The translations under genes and the position numbers were made by a program. 8,894 nucleotides of DNA from Colimorpha_A sp045543555 (GTDB taxonomy: Bacteria > Bacillota > Clostridia > Oscillospirales > CAG-272), in assembly GCA_045543555.1 (NCBI GenBank), contig JAZQMQ010000006.1:1-8894 (forward strand), read 5' to 3'. Position 1 is the stretch's first letter; each line of letters opens with the position of its first letter. Under the pieces are notes generated by a model, which was not told the origin of the DNA, made no database searches, and saw nothing but the letters and a program-made list of their open reading frames with translations. Below, in pieces: positions 5,299 to 8,894 of the stretch.

Positions 5299-6297
5299 AT
5301 GGCACTTTTTGAAGGTTATGAAAGACGCGAGGCGAAGATCCTCGCAACCCTTAAGGAATACGGTATTTCTTCTGTTGAAGAATGTAAGGACATCTGTGCA
5401 GCTAAGGGCATCGATCCTTACACCATAGTTGAAGAGGCTCAGCCTATATGCTTCGAGAACGCTAAGTGGGCTTACACAGTAGGCGCTGCTATCGCAATCA
5501 AGAAGGGCTGCACAAAGGCTGCTGACGCCGCTGCCGCTATCGGTATCGGTCTCCAGTCCTTCTGTATCCCCGGCTCCGTTGCAGAAAACCGTAAGGTTGG
5601 TCTTGGCCACGGAAACCTCGGTAAGATGCTTCTCTCCGAGGAGACAGAGTGCTTCTGCTTCCTCGCAGGACACGAGTCCTTTGCTGCAGCAGAGGGCGCT
5701 ATCAAGATCGCTCTTAATGCTAACAAGGTTCGCGTTAAGCCCCTCCGCGTTATCCTTAACGGTCTTGGCAAGGATGCTGCTATGATCATTTCCCGTATCA
5801 ACGGCTTCACCTATGTTCAGACCGAGTTCGATCCCTACACCGAAGAGGTCAAGGTTGTAAACGAGACCGCTTATTCAAACGGCGACAGAGCTAAGGTTCG
5901 TTGCTACGGTTGTGACAGCGTTCCCGTGGGTGTTGCTATCATGCGTTTTGAGCATGTTGGCGTTTCCATCACCGGTAACTCCACTAACCCCACCCGTTTC
6001 CAGCATCCCGTTGCAGGCACCTACAAGAAGTGGTGTAACGAGAACGGCGTAGGCTACTTCTCCGTTGCATCCGGTGGTGGTACAGGACGTACCCTCCACC
6101 CCGATAACATGGCTGCAGGCCCTGCTTCCTACGGCATGACCGACACCATGGGAAGAATGCACGGCGACGCTCAGTTCGCAGGCTCTTCCTCCGTTCCCGC
6201 TCACGTTGAGATGATGGGACTTATCGGCGCAGGTAACAACCCCATGGTTGGTATGACCGTTGCGGTTGCGGTTGCCGTCGAAGAGGCAATGAAATAA
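5299..6297 (+). CDS. GGGtGRT-family protein of unknown function
   Basis: I recognise this 332-residue protein as the family named after its GGGTGRT motif, here at 259-265 in VASGGGTGRTLHPDN. As far as I know its biochemical function is not established. It is soluble, with no signal peptide or membrane helix. It is rich in cysteine (C29, C33, C51, C71, C89, C118, C120, C202, C205, C246), including C118-x-C120 and C202-x-x-C205, and in conserved-looking glycine/histidine runs: GLGHGNLGKML (101-111), AGHESFAAAEGA (123-134) and GRMHGDAQFAGSSS (285-298). These could bind a metal cluster or phosphate, but that is inference. AAGGAGG at 5283-5289 fixes the ATG at 5299, only 18 nt after the NifU-like gene, so both are cotranscribed and likely work together. 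The C-terminus (VAVAVAVEEAMK) is a small-residue helix. Codon bias matches the upstream gene. Confidence 0.85.
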   Translation: MALFEGYERREAKILATLKEYGISSVEECKDICAAKGIDPYTIVEEAQPICFENAKWAYTVGAAIAIKKGCTKAADAAAAIGIGLQSFCIPGSVAENRKVGLGHGNLGKMLLSEETECFCFLAGHESFAAAEGAIKIALNANKVRVKPLRVILNGLGKDAAMIISRINGFTYVQTEFDPYTEEVKVVNETAYSNGDRAKVRCYGCDSVPVGVAIMRFEHVGVSITGNSTNPTRFQHPVAGTYKKWCNENGVGYFSVASGGGTGRTLHPDNMAAGPASYGMTDTMGRMHGDAQFAGSSSVPAHVEMMGLIGAGNNPMVGMTVAVAVAVEEAMK

Positions 6298-6407
6298 TCG
6301 GATGAAAAGCGTGTATTTACAGGGGTTTTAAGCAAGTTTCACGATACTTTAAAGAAACTTCCTGACTACTGTGAATCATCTTTTTAACAACTTCTGATAA
6401 AAAAGAG
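6298..6407 (+). other. 3' spacer of the operon with a small hairpin
   Basis: No gene is supported here. AAGTTTC (6334-6340) and GAAACTT (6354-6360) could form a 7-bp hairpin with a 13-nt loop but no T-run follows. The frame of the GGGtGRT gene stays open for 28 codons past its TAA, ending at a second TAA, without any ribosome site. Confidence 0.35.
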
Positions 6408-6458
6408 TTGGACACATCATTTAAGGGTTTTACCCGATGATGTGTCCAATGTTTTTTT
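6408..6458 (+). terminator. Terminator of the NifU-like/GGGtGRT operon
   Basis: A perfect 13-bp stem (6408-6420 with 6437-6449) has an inner GGG/CCC pair set and is followed by TG and T7 (6452-6458). It lies about 110 nt after the GGGtGRT stop codon, an unusually long 3' untranslated region. Confidence 0.9.
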
Positions 6459-6471
6459 AGGAGTTTTTAAG

Positions 6472-6492
6472 ATGAAAAAATACTTATTCTGA
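6472..6492 (+). pseudogene. Six-codon open frame between two terminators
   Basis: AGGAG (6459-6463) sits 8 nt before ATG AAA AAA TAC TTA TTC TGA, encoding MKKYLF. The ribosome site and lysine-rich start look like the beginning of an exported protein, but the frame stops at once and a terminator hairpin follows. It may be the leftover 5' end of a deleted gene or a leader peptide whose gene has gone. No plus-strand gene follows. Confidence 0.3.
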
Positions 6493-6514
6493 ATTGCACC
6501 GCCGGCGTTGTTTT

Positions 6515-6556
6515 CCTCCGAGTTAGAAACGGACTCGGAGGTTTTCTACTTTTCTT
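6515..6556 (+). terminator. Second terminator hairpin
   Basis: CCTCCGAGT (6515-6523) pairs perfectly with ACTCGGAGG (6533-6541) around a 9-nt loop, followed by the pyrimidine-rich TTTTCTACTTTTCTT. It doubles the stop in front of the oppositely oriented Rhs region. The remaining bases to 6597 hold nothing recognisable. Confidence 0.7.
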
Positions 6557-6597
6557 GACTTGAAGTTATTTTTGATGAGACATCATTTCAAAACCAC

Positions 6598-7209
6598 TCA
6601 AATACTGGTTTTTTTATTAACATAACTTACAATATAGTCATATATTACTTCGCCCTCATTTGAACGAACGATGATATAAATACTATTCCGTACATTCCTA
6701 AACTTCAGTTCATATTGTAATGACGATCCGAATGTTTTTCTAATAAATTTTATTTGCTTTGCATCATCAGTTGATTCGGATGAGAACAAAATACAATCAT
6801 AGAGTATAGGTGGTTTCGCTGATGTTTTGACAATATCAACATAAATATTACTACACTTTAAATTTTCCCAAAGGATTGTTTTGCTTTCCACTTTATTTGG
6901 GAAACTCCAAATTTCATGTATTCCGTCATTATCCACTTGAACAGAATAATACTTTAATACCTCTCTTTTGATTATGTTAATGACAATGTACAGGCCGCCT
7001 CCGCCAAATATCACAAAGAATAATGCCGCATGAGCGTACCGATGCAAGAACAGCGAGACTGCGGTCGGAACGGTTGTTGCGAGAATCCAAACAGAAAATA
7101 ACAGTATTTTAAATTTCAAATCAAGTTTCTCATCATCCTTTGAATAAGGATAACGGAGAATAAGCTTGTTATCGATTTCTTCAAGCGAAAAGAATCCTAA
7201 GCTATACAT
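6598..7209 (-). CDS. Two-helix membrane protein with PH-like domain, possible orphan immunity protein
   Basis: The 203-residue product has a soluble N-terminus (~33 residues), two membrane helices at ~34-55 and ~61-80, and a cytoplasmic-type beta-rich domain from ~86. In that domain YYSVQVDNDGI and TILWENLKCSNIYVDIV resemble the strands of bacterial PH-like (bPH) domains. No catalytic motif is seen. It follows a scrap of Rhs core and the apparent tail of a C-terminal domain, the slot for an immunity protein, so it may be an old immunity gene left after its toxin was lost; this rests on context. ATG at 7209 is preferred because AGAGGGG lies at 7218-7224, 8 nt upstream. An upstream ATG at 7254, overlapping the preceding TGA as ATGA, would add 15 residues but has no good ribosome site. 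Base composition is AT-rich. Confidence 0.65.
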   Translation of the reverse strand: MYSLGFFSLEEIDNKLILRYPYSKDDEKLDLKFKILLFSVWILATTVPTAVSLFLHRYAHAALFFVIFGGGGLYIVINIIKREVLKYYSVQVDNDGIHEIWSFPNKVESKTILWENLKCSNIYVDIVKTSAKPPILYDCILFSSESTDDAKQIKFIRKTFGSSLQYELKFRNVRNSIYIIVRSNEGEVIYDYIVSYVNKKTSI

Positions 7210-7250
7210 TGATAATACCCCTCTAATTCCACACATGTGTATCAGGCAAT

Positions 7251-7313
7251 TCATCTATCTGATTCCGTCGCGCCGTATGCAAAGGCATTGCCAAGTCCGG
7301 CTATTCGAGCCGA
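7251..7313 (-). pseudogene. Possible tail of a lost C-terminal (toxin) domain
   Basis: In a frame shifted by one base from the Rhs scrap, the DNA reads SARIAGLGNAFAYGATESDR and then TGA at 7251-7253. This looks more protein-like than the Rhs frame over the same bases, which degenerates into a Cys/Arg-rich run after the last recognisable residues RTWQ. The stop overlaps an ATG at 7252-7254. It could be the last residues of a toxin domain whose body was deleted when the Rhs core piece moved here. The exact junction is not visible and the call is tentative. Confidence 0.3.
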
Positions 7314-7551
7314 TTGTGAGAGGATTGCCTATCGAATCATAGGTTATCGTTGTACTACCATACTTTGTCAGCAGATCCTTCCAGGACGAATCACCGTAGG
7401 TGTAATTTACAGTTGACAGTACGGAACCAAGCGTGCCCGTTGTGAAAGAGTACGTCTTCTTTGCGGTTATATTACCCGCATTGTCATATTCGTAAACGTA
7501 CGAATAACCCGTTGATCTGTTATCTTCGCGGATAAGCTGGTTCAGATCGTC
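7255..7551 (-). pseudogene. Displaced fragment of an Rhs/YD-repeat core
   Basis: A frame with no start codon, closed upstream by TAA directly before 7551, encodes typical YD-repeat sequence. DDLNQLIREDNRS is followed by YVYEYDNAGNIT, VNYTYGDSSWKDLLTKYG and TITYDSIGNPLTIGSNSRTW. These are consecutive clostridial Rhs core repeats, of the kind normally found well upstream of the core end seen at 8690-8892. The homology begins sharply at 7551 and fades near 7290, and the frame stops at 7255-7257. It lies downstream of a complete Rhs 3' end and its neighbour gene, so it is a displaced piece and not part of the intact gene. Such core scraps are known next to orphan toxin tips and allow recombination back into the main gene. 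Confidence 0.8.
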
Positions 7552-7568
7552 TTATTTTATGCCTCAGG

Positions 7569-7602
7569 AACAGTTGAAGGAAGATTAATTCCTTCAACTG
7601 TT
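7569..7602. repeat. Perfect 14-bp hairpin between candidate immunity gene and Rhs scrap
   Basis: AACAGTTGAAGGAA (7569-7582) and its exact complement (7589-7602) flank a 6-nt loop. Neither side carries a strong T-run (CTTTAT on the plus side, CCTGAGG on the minus side), so it is at best an unusual terminator for the minus-strand gene ending at 7632. It may instead protect the mRNA 3' end or mark the cassette boundary. Confidence 0.6.
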
Positions 7603-7631
7603 CTTTATGGTGAAAAAGTTTATGTGTTTAG

Positions 7632-8081
7632 CTAACCAGTATTTTCGCATTCGATAATGTCTATCCTTGTGATCACTTTTGTAAGCTTATCATAATATAC
7701 CTTGTATACCTGTCCTGATTCCAACTCATGTGGGAAAATATCTTTTTTTGAAAACGTATCTAAATACAACACTTTTCTTTTGCCATCTCCATCCCAAAAC
7801 ACATACTCGCTAGTGAATGGTAGCGGTGGGGCAACTCTAGAATTGCGATGCGTTTCAACAAACTCTCCGGTATATAGAGAAATATCAGGAACGAGAATTC
7901 TTGAAATGTAAAAAATGCCCAGAAACACTGCTATTGTAATTGCAACTATTTCAAATTTATAATCTGTAATTATGAACTTCTTAGCCCAAGGTTTTTGTAT
8001 TAGAACACATGTAATGCCTATAAGCAGTAATATGCCAGCAACTGCCCAAATTCTGTAGTACATTCCAGAAAAATTATACAT
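7632..8081 (-). CDS. Two-helix membrane protein, candidate Rhs immunity protein
   Basis: The 149-residue product has two predicted membrane helices (~11-28, IWAVAGILLLIGITCVLI; ~43-63, FEIVAITIAVFLGIFYIS). These are followed by a soluble region of ~85 residues: LYTGEFVETHRNSR, SEYVFWDGDGKRKVLYLDTF, then SGQVYKVYYDKLTKVITRIDI. The last part, with its G-x-x-Y-x-V-Y-Y-D pattern, recalls small beta domains of DUF3592-type membrane proteins; this is a resemblance, not an assignment. No enzyme motif is visible. GAGGAG lies at ~8088-8095 and the start is 25 nt after the Rhs stop codon, so the two are cotranscribed. In polymorphic-toxin loci the gene directly after the toxin tip is usually its immunity gene, and membrane immunity proteins often guard against membrane-acting or envelope toxins. 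The role here is inferred from position. Confidence 0.65.
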   Translation of the reverse strand: MYNFSGMYYRIWAVAGILLLIGITCVLIQKPWAKKFIITDYKFEIVAITIAVFLGIFYISRILVPDISLYTGEFVETHRNSRVAPPLPFTSEYVFWDGDGKRKVLYLDTFSKKDIFPHELESGQVYKVYYDKLTKVITRIDIIECENTG

Positions 8082-8100
8082 ACTATTCTCCTCTCAGTTA

Positions 8101-8180
8101 TAAAAATCAATAAGGTAGTGAGCCCCTAATAATGTCAAATGTAAATGAGGTGGCTCCGGTTACAGCTCTATTGATTTTTA
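8101..8180. repeat. 12-bp inverted repeat flanking the 3' end of the Rhs gene
   Basis: TAAAAATCAATA (8101-8112), covering the stop codon, is matched exactly by TATTGATTTTTA (8169-8180) inside the coding region, 56 nt apart. A long-range stem in the mRNA could form across the last ~20 codons. In AT-rich DNA some such matches occur by chance. Confidence 0.4.
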
Positions 8181-8894
8181 TTGAACGTCGCATATTATGA
8201 TATATGTGTTCTCGAGTGATTGCAGGATTATGTTGTCTAGCTTTGTGTGCATAACTGGAATAATTGCGTGGATGTTTTGAACTAATTGAATCCAATATTT
8301 TATCCGTCACTTTTTCAAAGCCAACATCAATCACTGTTCCAAGACCAACACTTGTTAAGGAATCAACAATATCAACCTCATTTCCCGATACTATTATTTC
8401 AAAATCTTTTATTCCTTCGGAAACAATATTGCGCATCAATGCAACGCCTAATCCTGAACCAGGAATTATGGATGACACACCAGCTGCAACATATTCCCCT
8501 ATTGAAGAGGTGGGTTTTAGTATATCTAGGCCGGTTTTACCATCAATTATGTTTTCTATGACATCACCTACATATTGTGTTGCTATACCTATAATTGCAC
8601 TTACTAACCAAAAATCCCCACCATTATCAACTCTTGTGATAGGGTTGTTATCGCAATAGGCATACAGATTTTTGTCAGTTAGTCCCATTGGAGTTGCAGT
8701 TAGAATAGCAACTACGTCAGGAGAAATGAATCTGCTTATTTCCGAATCATAATATCTGCTGTTTAGGTAATATAATCCGGTTTCGATATCAAGATAGTAG
8801 CCTCTGTATGCAAACGGATTATATTTAGCGGGGGTAGAAGCACCGTTACCGAGGTAAGTAATTGTAGGATTGCCCCATGCATCGTAGATATAAT
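8107..8894 (-). CDS. Rhs polymorphic toxin, 3' end: core terminus plus variable C-terminal domain (partial)
   Basis: The frame is open to the right edge of the window, so the N-terminal part is missing; 261 residues are visible from codon 8892-8890. Residues 1-92 are the conserved end of an Rhs core: YDAWGNP, FAYRGYYLDIETGLYYLNSR, YYDSEISRFISPD, then NLYAYCDNNPITRVDNGGD. The core encloses and delivers a variable tip. The tip (~93-261) starts with a glycine- and isoleucine-rich stretch (LVSAIIGIATQYVGDVI; VAAGVSSIIPGSGLGVALM). Such hydrophobic pretoxin regions are common in Gram-positive Rhs proteins. It ends with a basic, histidine-containing segment (YAHKARQHNPAITREHI, then RRSIKINRAVTGA) that I cannot assign to a toxin family. 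The ATG at 8688 is internal, inside the core. The tip is visibly more AT-rich than the core, as expected for an exchanged module. A candidate immunity gene follows 25 nt downstream. Confidence 0.85.
   Translation of the reverse strand, partial: YIYDAWGNPTITYLGNGASTPAKYNPFAYRGYYLDIETGLYYLNSRYYDSEISRFISPDVVAILTATPMGLTDKNLYAYCDNNPITRVDNGGDFWLVSAIIGIATQYVGDVIENIIDGKTGLDILKPTSSIGEYVAAGVSSIIPGSGLGVALMRNIVSEGIKDFEIIVSGNEVDIVDSLTSVGLGTVIDVGFEKVTDKILDSISSKHPRNYSSYAHKARQHNPAITREHIYHNMRRSIKINRAVTGATSFTFDIIRGSLPY

Noticed and set aside
5281..5673. Antisense open frame over the start of the GGGtGRT gene, and similar ones over both genes of the pair
   Set aside because: These are shadows caused by the strong codon bias of the sense genes; none has a ribosome site.
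6590..6616. Hairpin AAAACCA/TGGTTTT with T-run pointing rightward
   Set aside because: It points against the minus-strand gene whose stop codon it overlaps and lies beyond two better plus-strand terminators, so chance is more likely.
8264..8659. Plus-strand open frame opposite the Rhs tip
   Set aside because: It mirrors the Rhs coding frame, has no ribosome site and no recognisable protein features; the Rhs strand has clear core motifs.
1..8894. CRISPR array, tRNA/rRNA, insertion sequence or riboswitch
   Set aside because: No spaced direct repeats, no cloverleaf-like or rRNA sequence, no transposase frame or terminal repeats, and the leaders are too short for a known riboswitch.

Overview
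The window looks like part of a chromosome from a gut-type Clostridia (Oscillospirales/Ruminococcaceae-like Firmicute). It has moderate-to-low GC, strong Gram-positive Shine-Dalgarno sites, sharp sigma-A promoters with 17-nt spacers, hairpin-plus-T-run terminators, a G5/M23 cell-wall hydrolase, and the NifU-like plus GGGtGRT gene pair that I associate with anaerobic Firmicutes and relatives. The taxon is an inference; there is no rRNA or other marker gene here.

Left part (1-2270) is a patchwork of intact and decayed genes. A terminator from an off-window gene comes first. It is followed by the DNA-binding end of an AraC regulator on the minus strand, abutting the 3' end of an unrelated plus-strand gene; both are scraps that meet near position 325. 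A long bidirectional terminator separates them from an intact clan-A-like glycoside hydrolase (minus strand). That gene has a near-consensus promoter and an operator-like dyad in its leader. Divergent from it, a good promoter drives a ruined EamA/DMT transporter with an internal deletion and a nonsense codon.

Middle part (2270-6560) is ordinary, well-ordered core sequence. It holds a GNAT acetyltransferase, a membrane-anchored G5/M23 peptidoglycan hydrolase with its own promoter and terminator, and then a two-gene operon of a NifU/IscU-like scaffold protein and a GGGtGRT-family protein. This operon has a strong promoter, two excellent ribosome sites, heavily biased codon use and a nearly concentric palindrome overlapping its -35 box. 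It is probably highly expressed and is functionally uncharacterised as far as I know, so it is the best candidate for an undescribed system.

Right part (6560-8894, minus strand) is an Rhs polymorphic-toxin region. It contains the 3' end of an Rhs gene (core end plus a variable C-terminal region) and, 25 nt downstream, a two-helix membrane protein placed where an immunity gene would be. Further downstream lies a displaced scrap of Rhs core fused out of frame to what may be the tail of another C-terminal domain, and then a second two-helix membrane protein. This layout fits successive replacement of Rhs tips, with old immunity genes left behind.
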